A stretch of 64,000 nucleotides of DNA from Alitta virens (lineage: Eukaryota > Annelida > Polychaeta > Phyllodocida > Nereididae), in contig OW028573.1 of assembly GCA_932294295.1 (NCBI GenBank), forward strand, positions 71,959,829-72,023,828, given 5' to 3'. The translations under genes were made by a program, and so were the position numbers. Below are positions 27,500 through 37,131 of this stretch, one piece after another (the stretch's first letter is position 1; each line of letters opens with the position of its first letter). The notes below the pieces were generated by a model. That model worked only from the letters and a program-made list of their open reading frames with translations, searched no databases and was not told the origin of the DNA.

Positions 27500-29270
27500 A
27501 ATTTACAGGGATATATTTTTGCATTTGGTTTTTTAAGCTTTTGTTACTTTCTGCTTGGTCCCGTTTTCTGACAATGGGCTTTTGTTGCACGGGTCCTTCA
27601 AAGGGTTCATTACTTATTTTTGTGGTGACATCATATTCTTGGACTTCAGGCACTTAAATCCTCTCTTCTGGAACAGTGTTTGTTGCAAAAGCAGTTGCTG
27701 GAGAATAGTCAGTTGGAGCATGTACATCAGTCTGGATAGTGATTGTGTTTAGTTGACCTGCCAAAATCAGCATTTCCATTCCAAACAATTCATTTTCAAA
27801 TTTCTCTGTTAAACGTAAGTAGAATTTCCCGATGATGCTGCCACTCATGGGGACCACTGGCTTTACAAAGTGAGTGTTCATAGTCCCTGGTATTGCGATA
27901 TCATCTACAGCCTTAAACAGATTTTCAACATGCAGTTCTTGGGTCACACTCATCATCTCATCTTCAGATACCATCTAGACTGTTATAGCTGTGTTGGCAT
28001 GTTCGAGGGCCTCTGCGAATGATTTCGCGTTTTTCACTATCCACTTCCTGGTCATGACCAGCCTATTAACTACCCATTTACTGATGCCTACCACAGCATC
28101 TACTGGGCTCTTACCATGCCCGCTGCAGAATAATTCCAGCTCATGTTGATGCCATAGTGATATTGCATTTTTTTAAGTAGAGCAAACATGTATTTGTTTC
28201 GGAACTGTGAACTTGGTCCGTTTGTATGACTAAACAGGAAGCGCTCTCCAGTTTTGTTTGTCCAGAATATTATCTCCTCAACATTTGGAAACTCCTTTGA
28301 AAGCAAATCAATAATTTTCTTCAGGTATACCGATACAGTTGACTTGTCGTGACTCCTGTTGTCAGAGACAAGGACAGGACTTTACACCTGAACTGGTCCA
28401 TATGACCACTGTGAATACGGTGACCTGTCTTTGATTTCAGTGTGCTGAAGCACACTCATCCTGGTAATGGCAACTGTAGTTCTAAAATCCATTTGGACTA
28501 CTGCTGTTGTACTGTTAGTTGCTTTGGCCCTTTGTTTGTCTTCTTCATATGCAGCTGACTGATGCCTCTTAATAAGAAACGTGCCACAGAAATTTCGGCA
28601 TATTATTTACAAGATCTTGCAGCAGCTGTTCTTTCTTTAAGGTAACCTGTGTAATTTTTCTCCCATTGAAAATATTTTTGGTCATTCACAGCCAAGATCT
28701 TTTAAGTGGTTTCTGAATAATTTTTCATCTTGGCATGTAGTGCAATAATTTGTCATGCATTTCTAGTTTTTTAACTACAGACATATGTCTGAAGAAATTC
28801 CTGTGAGTAAAGGGGAATATGTATATATTTCCTGTGCAATGATTCAAGTTGCAGTTTTATGTTCTCATGAGTGATGCATACACATTATGCAGCATATCTT
28901 ATGCCAGCAAGACTTCCTTTGGCCGAAGAGAACAGAACGTTGACCGTCCAACATCATTACATTTTACATTTTCAACAAAGAGAAAGCTTCATCCAAGGTA
29001 ATTGTGAGGTGCCGTTTTTGTTTATGGATACGCTTTCCATATTCATTGATCGAAATTATGTCCGTCTTGCCTTCCTTGATCAATGGACCAGATTTCTTCC
29101 AGGCTAAACATCTCTCTACAGCTGATTCAGAGTTCAGTCAACCTCCGTAACTTGTTTGTTAAATGCTGCACTTGCTGCTCTATTATCTTTTTCCTCTCTT
29201 CATATCTCAACTTTGTCTTGGTCTTGCCTGAGGATTTGCTCCAGAACTCAGGGTGGTAATTTCCTAAGCC
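27500..29270 (-). pseudogene. Transposon-derived pseudogene (FW(T/S)DGPSSQFKN / HGKGPVDG-type family)
   Basis: Read on the minus strand: GNYHPEFWSKSSGKTKTKLR with a coiled-coil-like tail at about 29,260; damaged coding with many stops; DFRTTVAITRMSVLQH at about 28,480; SWSYGPVQV, a stop, SPVLVSDN; DLLSKEFPNVEEIIFWT; then NGPSSQFRNKYMFALLKKMQ (28,220-28,165). A degraded HGKSPVDAVVGISKWVV block follows at about 28,110, then VEPV-type C-terminal sequence PMSGSIIGKFYLRL to about 27,600. I recognise the pattern from repeated uncharacterised invertebrate proteins that look mobile-element-derived, but cannot name the superfamily. Stops and frameshifts make it a pseudogene. A 36-bp in-frame insertion splits the IIFWT...NGPSSQ block (see the separate entry). 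Confidence 0.6.
28226..28260 (+). repeat. 35-bp quasi-palindromic cassette, copy 1 of 3
   Basis: The 35 bases starting ATGACTAAACAGG and ending GTTTTGTTTG are identical to 30592-30626 and 34590-34624, which lie inside the two A repeats of the tyrosine-recombinase element. The centre is AAACAGGAAGCGCTCTCCAG followed by TTT: AGCGCT is self-complementary and the flanks pair imperfectly (AAAC-GGA with TCC-GTTT). Here the cassette lies in the pseudogene frame and adds exactly 12 codons. It is flanked by GTTTGT on both sides (28220-28225 and 28256-28261). Confidence 0.85.
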
Positions 29271-30070
29271 CATCTATTCTTTGCTAACAGGGCCGGATTT
29301 AGGGTTCCATGGGCCCCAGGAACTTCATCATCTTGGGGCCCCTTTCCCCCAACGTGGCTCAGTCTTCTGGTTATGCAGATACCACCTTCTTTGCAGCCGA
29401 AAACAATTCACTGGAACCCATGCTAATCTCTGGTAGAAAACCATAAATTGAGCTTAACTAGTATTTTTTGGTATTCAACTGGGTTGTTGCAGTTCTAAGA
29501 CTTGGTTAGGGCCATGAACAACATGACTAGATCCTGTATACTGCTCAACAGCTTGTGCAGGAGATAAGGCTGATGACAAGGACACTGAGGGCCGACTCTC
29601 TTACCCAAGATGCTATCCTTTCTGAACTCATTTTCTGACATTCTTAAGCTTGCTTTTCTCTTTCTCCAACAATGTTCCATAAAATTGACATTAACATTGT
29701 ATCTATTTCCAAATTTCCGAATTTAATTACAAAATGAAATAATTACATATCAGACAAACATGTTTGTTAAATATTAGAGCACAGAGACATACATACTACC
29801 GGTTATTTGTTATGAATGGATGAATTTTATTTTGTCATAACATGTATATTTGATTTAAATGTATGTTTATCAAATTTTCATCATTACAGAGCACACACGA
29901 AACATGATATCCATGTGATCTACATCAAAATGTTATATTTAAGAATTTTTTTATTTCTGCACATTCCCTCTGCTCTTCATAGCACTAAATTTGGGATTTT
30001 TCTTCAGGACTGTGGTAAAAGGACAACAAATGTTTTAATTTTTCCATTCCTTAAATTGGTATAAGCTAGG

Positions 30071-30207
30071 TTAATAATCAGAAACAACTAGGACAAAGAT
30101 TAAGTGTGGACAAATGAACCATTTATTGGCTACACAACATTCACTCAGACATACAAAATAAAGTGCCACAAACCAGCAACACAACTCAAGTGGTTGCTCT
30201 TGTGGTA
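30071..30207 (-). repeat. Split direct repeat B, distal copy
   Basis: The 137-bp segment starting TTAATAATCAGAAACAACTA is repeated in the same orientation at 30753-30889 and appears identical by eye. It forms the outer 3' end of the element. Confidence 0.9.
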
Positions 30208-30574
30208 TTCCCTTATAATATCAAACATGCAAACATAATTGGAACAAGAATTACTCATACAATTATGAATACAAACTGTAATTATGGCAAAGCGACTGCC
30301 TATATTATGACTGAAATTTTATAGCAAAAATGCAAAACAAAAATAATGCTCATACCGTATATGCGATGAAGCAGATAGAAATTTACACTACCTCGAGCCT
30401 AACGACCCAAATCTCAGAACAATTGAGATAATGATAGAAAATGAATAATAGAGTCAAGCTCTGTAATTAAATAGAAATAATACTTGCAATTGAAATTCAA
30501 GCCAATACATCGATATTTAGAAGAAATGATCAATTCTTTATTATAATATCTATAAAAAGGGGTGGGTGGTTGGG

Positions 30575-30757
30575 TGAAGAAATGAGAGCGAATGACTAAA
30601 CAGGAAGCGCTCTCCAGTTTTGTTTGAATGATTAATCGGATTATTTCGAAACGAACGCTATTGGCCTACAGGTAAGGCGCCGGCGCCTGAAAGCAGATTG
30701 CCTCAGATTGCCTACTGATTATTAACCATATTTATAATTTAATAAATGTAATTTAAT
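30575..30757 (-). repeat. Split direct repeat A, internal copy
   Basis: About 183 bp matching 34573-34764 in direct orientation, with a few substitutions and fewer copies of a short CAGATTGCCT motif. It contains the 35-bp cassette at 30592-30626, flanked by GAATGA on both sides (30590-30595, 30626-30631). It overlaps the start of repeat B by a few bases. Confidence 0.9.
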
Positions 30758-30889
30758 AATCAGAAACAACTAGGACAAAGATTAAGTGTGGACAAATGAA
30801 CCATTTATTGGCTACACAACATTCACTCAGACATACAAAATAAAGTGCCACAAACCAGCAACACAACTCAAGTGGTTGCTCTTGTGGTA
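30753..30889 (-). repeat. Split direct repeat B, proximal copy
   Basis: Direct copy of 30071-30207. It lies immediately downstream (minus sense) of the recombinase gene and abuts repeat A, as in Ngaro B-A-B ends. Confidence 0.9.
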
Positions 30890-30957
30890 GCCCAAATCAA
30901 GTCAAACCCAGGAGCAAATATGAAAGTGTTAGGCTAAAAGATTCACAGTATGATTTG

Positions 30958-31878
30958 TTAGTTGATGCGAGTGCGAATGAGAGTATGTGGGCCTGATGCT
31001 AATTGCGCAGCGATAGAGGCAGTCTGATTGGGTCTTATATAAACCTTGTAGGCCTCAGACCTCCAGCGTCCGAGCCGTTGAATCACGGACTCGGGCAATT
31101 GCATAGCGGCCGCATCTGTTGCCACACCCGCTCTTAAAGAATGTGGGGTAATATTGCTTGCAGAAATCCCTGCAAGACGAAACAATCTCCATCAACTAGA
31201 AAAATTGGCGTGAGTAAGAGGAGAGCCATCTTGAAATCGAAAAACTGGCTGAGTAGCAGCCGCCCCTCTAGCAATCAGATACAGCTTCATGCTACAAAAG
31301 GCACAGATACGTGTTCCGGAGCAACCTATAGTTACTTGGAAACCTTTTAACGAATTCTTAGAAGATGCTACTTTAACTAACATGAAAGGAATTGATGCTC
31401 CATGAAAGGAGAAGGCACCTGGGAGCAAGGGTGGCGACACTGACAGATTATAACAATATTCGGCTGCGCGCAGACACCCAAAATATGCTAGCGTCATAGC
31501 GCTTAGCAACATAAAATTATTATATGTAAAATCAAGAGTTACATTGAGATGAGCCAGCATGGAATAAGATACTGGCCTCACTTGCATTGGGCAAGGCGCA
31601 GAGCGTTCCACAGATTTTAATGCCCATTTAACTCTAACTGTATAGATATTGGGTGGGTGACACCCCAATGATATGAGCCAGGCTCTAACACCTGATAAAT
31701 ACACCCTAATAGTGGACAAAGCCAATCTGGCAGATGACAAATATGTAATAAATCTAAGAGCAGGCAGCTTAGAGAGACCGAGAGGATCGAGCGAGTAGAC
31801 CTGAGTAAACCTCAAATACCTGGTGACAGCGGCAGAATAGGACTTGCGAGAGTTGAACCCTAGCCCCGATGTTACCAC
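30958..31878 (-). pseudogene. Tyrosine recombinase of the Ngaro-like element (one stop)
   Basis: A frame of about 305 codons from MVTSGLGFNSRKSYSAAVTR to the stop at 30,958, interrupted by a single TAG at 31,192-31,194. An N-terminal SAM-like domain precedes the catalytic domain. The conserved set can be seen: the first catalytic Arg in GCLRAAEYC, then HSLR (H-x-x-R) in TPHSLRAGVA, then GRWRS, and the nucleophile Tyr in YKVYIRP. This enzyme class cuts and joins DNA through a phosphotyrosine link and would insert the circular DNA copy of the element. Apart from the stop it is nearly intact, so either a recent mutation or readthrough is possible. Confidence 0.85.
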
Positions 31879-31920
31879 ACCAACTACCCTACAATCAAGC
31901 TCTGAAAGAATATAAATAAA

Positions 31921-32460
31921 TCAAATAAGATTCCCGAAATAGCTGACTCCCGCCGGCCAGATACGCTCCGGCACTACATTGCCATTATGAGCAATGAACT
32001 CATCTATCCTGCCCCGACTTAAGAAATCTGCATCAACGTTATTGTTGGTGGCTATGTAGACTACAGCCACAGCGACAGAGTACCTCTCCACCAACAGACA
32101 CCAGCGCCTAACAAATTCCATAAGTTCAACTACAGGCATATACAGCTTATTAAGTATGCCACACACAGCTGAGTTGTCAATGTGAACTATGACCTTGGCC
32201 CCCGAAAGGTCATTGGCCCATGTTGCCATTGCTTTTACTGCTGCATGCATTTCACGTCAATTGATGGAATGCAGGACAAGGTCAGCACACTCCCCTGAGT
32301 ATTTCATTGAAACCAATGCCTGCCAAGAACCCCACCATAACCATAGTCACTGGCGTCTGTATCTAAATGATTTACCTGACCTACTGACCAATCAACTTTA
32401 AACAACTGCACCCCATTATGGGTGTCTATACATTGCTCCCACCAAGCGATGTCTGCGCAG
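31921..32460 (-). pseudogene. RNase H domain and C-terminal RT remnant of the Ngaro-like element
   Basis: Minus strand: a WWEQCIDTHNGVQLF segment (about 32,440-32,400), typical of the end of a DIRS/Ngaro RT, then LDTDASDYGYGGVLG (first RNase H Asp), a short stop-containing stretch, MHAAVKAMATWANDL, VIVHIDNSAVCGILNK (catalytic Asp in HIDN) and NVDADFLSR. The palm and fingers of the reverse transcriptase are absent: the zinc-finger protein runs to about 32,510 and the RT C-terminus begins within about 70 bases. An internal deletion of well over 1 kb is the simplest reading. Confidence 0.8.
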
Positions 32461-32510
32461 GCCTCAGCTGATGATCATAAACCAGTGGCAGTAATTTCTG
32501 CCAATATTGT

Positions 32511-33307
32511 CTATTCAGGAATATTACCGACTTTAGGTCTAGGTTTGCTGCATCTGACACAGGACTTAAGCCCCTGGGAACCACCACATCTAACACAAAC
32601 ATGTTTTCTCTTACACCTTGCTCCTGACTTACAGGCGTCGTCCTGGAAACGGTAGCAGGTTTCGTCTGAGACCTGTGACTGTGATTGGACCTGGACTTGT
32701 GGCTGAGATTGGCTAAATTGACTAAATTTTCTGACTTTGGACAGAACGCTTGCCTGCCCTGGGCCACGAAAGGGATATTTGGCGACTTGATGCTCAACTG
32801 ATGAACACTTAGCGCATTTAACTACATTACGCAACGCGGAAGAGTCAAAGGTCAGCACATAAAGCTCCCGATTTAGACGTGCGACCCTTAGCGAACTGCG
32901 AGTGCCTAGCATCTGATGATGTTGAGTGTCATACGTAATAACGAAAGGGAGCTTATATTTACTAAACATGGTAAGAATAAAAGATCTATAATTTCTCGAA
33001 ACACCTCAAATCCAAAATGACTACAGAGTATAAATTCATAAACACCCCAGGCTTCTAGCCACTTAAATGAGTTAGAGATAGCCTTTTTACTTCGTTGATA
33101 TTTAAAATTAACAATACCGTTGTTATCCACGAAACTTCGGAACTCATCACAGTCAGCAACACTATTACTCAATAAGTCTATTAGCTCAATGAACTCACCA
33201 CAGAGCGCTGACTCCTGGACACGTTGTGACACGTGCTCGGTCCCTGAAGCTGTAAGGTAATCTGCAGCCCGATCGTGGTCACCAGACCGGAAACGATGCT
33301 GGCTCAT
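32511..33307 (-). pseudogene. Gag-like zinc-finger frames of the Ngaro-like element
   Basis: Two overlapping minus frames. The first (33,307-32,906) starts MSQHRFRSGDHDRAADYLTA and contains SFKWLEAWGVYEFILCSHFG. The second (32,969-32,511) begins MFSKYKLPFVITYDTQHHQM and ends in a Cys/His-rich region: VKCAKCSSVEH, then CYRFQDDACKSGARCKRKHV and CVRCGG...CVRC. Family members usually carry one continuous nucleic-acid-binding protein, so a frameshift near 32,950 probably joins the two. Confidence 0.65.
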
Positions 33308-33325
33308 ACCAATGTCAGTGTGCGT

Positions 33326-34289
33326 TCAGGCTGCCGGCCATTCCTCGGTAGAAGGCCCGGATCCAAGATGGCGGCCGTGGGTGGTGTCGTCATAGGAAGG
33401 ACAAAAATGGTGACCATCAACCGGAAAATCCTCTTGCCTCTGAAGGGGCTTGATGTCCATGTGCGCCAGCGACTCATGTGACCATCCACGGTGTGCGTTC
33501 GTGCATTCAGGGCCGTCTACCCAACGTAATCTGGACTGCTGCAGACCAAGGCGGCTAGGACCACCAGCTTCCCAACTTATACGATCACCTTCTCGCTCTG
33601 CTGCGTGGGCAGCCTGACCTATGTTCACATAATCATTCTCTCTCCCTCTCTCTCTCTCACTCACATTAGGGACCTCACTTTCGATGAAAGCACCCTCACT
33701 CTCTCTGCCATACCGGTATATAAATCGCACAATTCTCTCACGATGGCGTGAACCTGGTGCCTCTGAAGGCATTTGACTCCTTTTCATGATCTCTGCTTCA
33801 TAAGCCAACCGATAGGCCTCAGCACGACTAATGGAGGAACCACTGGCTACTGACAAATTTCTCTCCTCACTCCCAACTTTTTCACGATATCGGGCGAATG
33901 CCCCTGATACCTGAATTGGCATCCTACTGAAAGAGGCCGAACCTCTCTCGCCACCAATGACTGAACCCAATAAAGACAAACCCCCTGCCGTGTGCGTTAA
34001 TGCTGCCTGACATTCTGGGTTGGTTAGATTCAGCCAAAAATTCGCTCTCTCGTGACACTTCATCTTCTCTTGAGCCCTGACTGTGCCCACCATAATCAGA
34101 ATTACATTCATTCGTGGTAAGCCTCCCCCCCCCCCTTCGACTGTGCTACCAGCTCCATTCGATACTGCTACAGCTCTGCTTAAAGATGGCGACTGACTGC
34201 ACTTGCCAATCGGACCATCGTGATTCCTTACGGCTCAACCATAATACAGTACAACTGCGTACCTTATTCTTAGGACGCCCTTTAGCCAT
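33326..34289 (-). pseudogene. N-terminal gag-like ORF of the Ngaro-like element
   Basis: An open frame of 261 codons (34,111-33,326) rich in Arg, Glu and Ser (SRAEAYRLAYEAEIMKRSQM, then an NVSERERGREND region from a CT-repeat). Upstream, ATG at 34,289 begins MAKGRPKNKVRS in another frame, a plausible original start of the element's first protein. No catalytic motif. A structural role is inferred from position only. Confidence 0.5.
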
Positions 34290-34572
34290 GACTTGCAATA
34301 TCCAACAGCGTTATTCTTCTGTCTTCAAAATATAGCACTTGAAGAGGCTCTCCCACTAAATGTAAACCAGAAAACTTCTGCACTCACGTTGTTGATGGTC
34401 AGCTTAGAGGCTCAGACGTAGCAACAGGAAGACGGCCAACCAGGACAATAGGCTGAAGCGGATCAGAGACCTATTCTCGGCTCAAGCAACAGTCAACTAT
34501 CAACTGTCAACAGCATCAGGCACAGAAACTCTTGGGTGCAGTGGTGCGTAGAAGTTTCTGACATGAAGTGAA

Positions 34573-34764
34573 TGAAGAAATGAGAGGGAATGACTAAACA
34601 GGAAGCGCTCTCCAGTTTTGTTTGAATGATTAATCGGATTATTTCGAAACGAATGCTATTGGCCTACAGGTAAGGCGGTGGCGCCTGAAAGCAGATTGCC
34701 TCATATTGCCTCAGATTGCCTATGATTATTAACCATATTTATAATTTAATATATGTAATTTAAT
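34573..34764 (-). repeat. Split direct repeat A, 5' terminal copy
   Basis: Matches 30575-30757. Contains the 35-bp cassette at 34590-34624. It forms the 5' end of the retrotransposon on the minus strand. Confidence 0.9.
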
Positions 34765-35840
34765 TACCAGGTGCTGTATGTCATGAATGCACATGAGGAG
34801 AGTGGGCCTCTTAAGGGCTTGTGCGTTCTTGTTTCTGTGACTTGGTGTTAATAGTGTGAGGCCCTTGACTTGATGGGACCCCTAACTGTACTATCTTTTA
34901 CAATATGGTTAATATTTTCTTGACTTTATGCAAGGCCCCTAGAACTGACCATACTGATGGGCCCCTTACTTTTCGTGAACTTCTTGTTCTCAGAGGCCAT
35001 GACAAAAAAGCTTTTACTCGCATTTCTTTGCAGCCTGGACCCCCTGAACCTCCGGGTGCGGGAAATTGCCCCAACTGCCTAAATCCAGGACTGTTGCTTA
35101 CTATTCCTAGTATTTATTGATGTTAAAAGCTTCTTCTGCATGACTTGTTAACCCTTCTTAGGAGGTGATTCATGGTCTTCATGATTGGCACATTTCCGTA
35201 TTAGTTATATCCCTCATAGTCGGGAGTAAACTAACAATTTTGTTTGTTATATCCTGAAGCCAAAATTACTATTATAACTTATAATCCATTAGGCATATTT
35301 ACTCATTTGTTTGATTGTTTTGTTGAATGCCTTTATTACCCATTACAGTTCAGTTTGCACTCAGGAGGGACAAACTAACATTTTCGTTGGACAATAGAAA
35401 AGGTCAGGTGGTGGATTATAACAATTGTTATTCCCAGTGATTGTCACTGTGGTTGCCATTAAATTTTCTCCACCTTTTCTAAAATTAGGATATTTAGGCC
35501 CTCTTTGGTGAAGGGGCCTCATTTGAAGGGGAAACACCAAGAGTAAGTACTCTGGCCATTGGATGTGTCTGCCAACCCCATCGCATGAGTCTCTCGATCA
35601 TCGAAGGGGATCGTAAGAAGGGCAGGCTTCCTGGGAAGGCGCGTCCGGCAAAACTGAATCCCTTGAAACCCTCTCATGTTCCCCTTTCTGGAAACGGGAC
35701 ATCAAGTGAATTGCAGTCCAATCTTCTGCAGGGGGTCCACCTCCCACCACCACACCAGGACCCCAGCATATCCCAGAGGGGCACCTCCACATCAGCACAG
35801 GCCTAAAGTACCATTCACCAACTTTGGCACTTGATTTATT

Positions 35841-35940
35841 CATACGGTTAGTTTCATAAAATATGTCAACTCTAGTCAGCTGTAGCAACCTATTCCTGGC
35901 AGTAACTGTAACTGGCTAAAGCCAGCCGCTTCTGTCTACC
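35841..35940 (+). repeat. Dispersed repeat, copy 1
   Basis: The segment starting CATACGGTTAGTTTCATAAA and ending near CCGCTTCTGTCTACC matches, in reverse orientation and with some divergence, the segment at 53876-53990 inside intron 4 of ABCC gene A. No coding content. Confidence 0.7.
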
Positions 35941-36330
35941 TTATAGTCGGCTTAAACTACCACCACTGAAAAAATATAATCCTTATAAAATGTAAGGAAT
36001 TTCTAATATATCACAAATATGTGCAATCCATCTTTTCAACCAAAGCTTACAAATATGAAATAACTATCAACTTATGCAGCAAATGGTTCTGTATGTACTT
36101 TTAGTTCTGGCTTTGAGTAGCCGGTTATAGCCAGACAGTTCTGTTTAGTGGCAGGTAGCATTGTATAGCAAAAGTGGTCTAGCTTTGTCTAGGTTCAATA
36201 ATGAAAGTAACTATAGTAACCAGAAGTTGTAAGATCAGTAATTTATGCCTCTGACCTCAGCATCTACCCGGTGAGGTAGTTTGTGTGACTAGAAACAAAT
36301 TATTGTCTAATTATAAGGACTATTCTGTAA

Positions 36331-36406
36331 GATCTATTTTCAAATGAAATGCTCATGCAGAATCTGCTTAGCAAGGAGAAATTTGAACTCATTTAATAAA
36401 TACATT
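36331..36406 (+). repeat. 76-bp direct repeat, left copy
   Basis: GATCTATTTTCAAATGAAAT... is repeated almost exactly at 36792-36867. The two enclose about 385 bp of non-coding sequence that includes GGGGCC-rich pieces. Confidence 0.85.
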
Positions 36407-36791
36407 CATAAAGGGACTTGTTGAATGGGGCCAACTTGTCTTAATTAGCACAGGGGCCATCGTCAGAGTCTTTCAATTAATGGGACCACCCTTCAGGTGA
36501 AGGGGCTAACCAAATTTCTCTGAATTGTCCTCGGGCTCCAGCTATTAACCGCCAGTAACGCCCTTCAAAACAACAATTGGATAACTGGCATTGCATTAGT
36601 GCATTGATTGTGCATGATTGTGACGCCACAATCTTCATGGCACCATCTGGAGGACAATGTCCAAGTGCTATTGTCTGGAGTGCCAATGTCTATGTAGACA
36701 GTGGAGTCAACATGTGGTCTGAATTTTCCACTCAGCGTCGAATGCTGATATTTATAGTAATGAAGCTTCACCATTAATGATCACTCATGTG

Positions 36792-36867
36792 GATCTATTT
36801 TCAAATGAAATGCTCATGCAGAATCTGCTTAGCAAGGAGAAATTTGAACTCATTTAATAAATACATT
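36792..36867 (+). repeat. 76-bp direct repeat, right copy
   Basis: Partner of 36331-36406, same orientation, ending ...TTTAATAAATACATT. Confidence 0.85.
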
Positions 36868-37063
36868 TATTCAACCAGGTTAAACACAGTCACCAGGAAC
36901 ATAACATGTAAACACCCACAAAAATACCACAATTACACTTGCTAAATTCCACTAAAAATTATACATTGCAAAGCCCATTTCACATTGTACTTAAATGACT
37001 GAACGAGCCACTTCCAATAAATTGCTGTACAGGTAAGATTAAAAAATAAATATAAAAAATAGC

Positions 37064-37069
37064 TTTATT
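37064..37069 (-). terminator. Polyadenylation signal of PIF1
   Basis: AATAAA on the minus strand, 63 bases past the stop codon at 37132-37134. Confidence 0.7.
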
Positions 37070-37131
37070 GTGAGATCTTGCTTGAGATTAAGGGTTGAGG
37101 TAGTATCTGCGACTAGAACAAATGTCTGAGA

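Larger units (their letters stand above)
30071..34764 (-). mobile_element. Ngaro/DIRS-like tyrosine-recombinase retrotransposon with split direct repeats
   Basis: On the minus strand the order is A2 (34764-34573), gag-like frames, zinc-finger region, RNase H remnant, tyrosine recombinase, B2 (30889-30753), A1 (30757-30575), a spacer of about 370 bp, then B1 (30207-30071). Terminal repeat A, internal ORFs, then B-A-B is the split-direct-repeat layout known for Ngaro/PAT-type elements, which integrate with a tyrosine recombinase instead of a DDE integrase. The copy is defective: most of the reverse transcriptase is absent, the recombinase has one stop, and the gag frames are broken. High identity between the repeat pairs (B pair essentially identical over 137 bp) suggests fairly recent activity or conversion. 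Confidence 0.85.
29288..35093. mobile_element. hAT-type non-autonomous element, interrupted by the Ngaro-like element
   Basis: The left end CAGGGCCGGATTTAGG (29288-29303) and right end CCTAAATCCAGGACTG (35078-35093) form imperfect terminal inverted repeats (12 of 16 match) with the CAG...CTG ends common in hAT elements. The flanks TTGCTAAC (29281-29288, sharing one C with the left end) and TTGCTTAC (35094-35101) look like an 8-bp target duplication with one mismatch. Taking out the retrotransposon at 30071-34764 leaves about 1.1 kb without a transposase frame, so this was probably a non-autonomous copy. GGGCCCC-type sequence occurs near both ends. Confidence 0.6.
35094..37063. other. Intergenic, repeats only
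   Basis: No gene seen between the hAT end and the PIF1 3' end. It holds a dispersed repeat at 35841-35940 and a 76-bp direct repeat pair at 36331-36406 and 36792-36867, listed separately. Confidence 0.55.

Noticed and set aside
33275..33489. Plus-strand frames within the retrotransposon
   Set aside because: Antisense to the gag-like frames and without similarity to any family I know.
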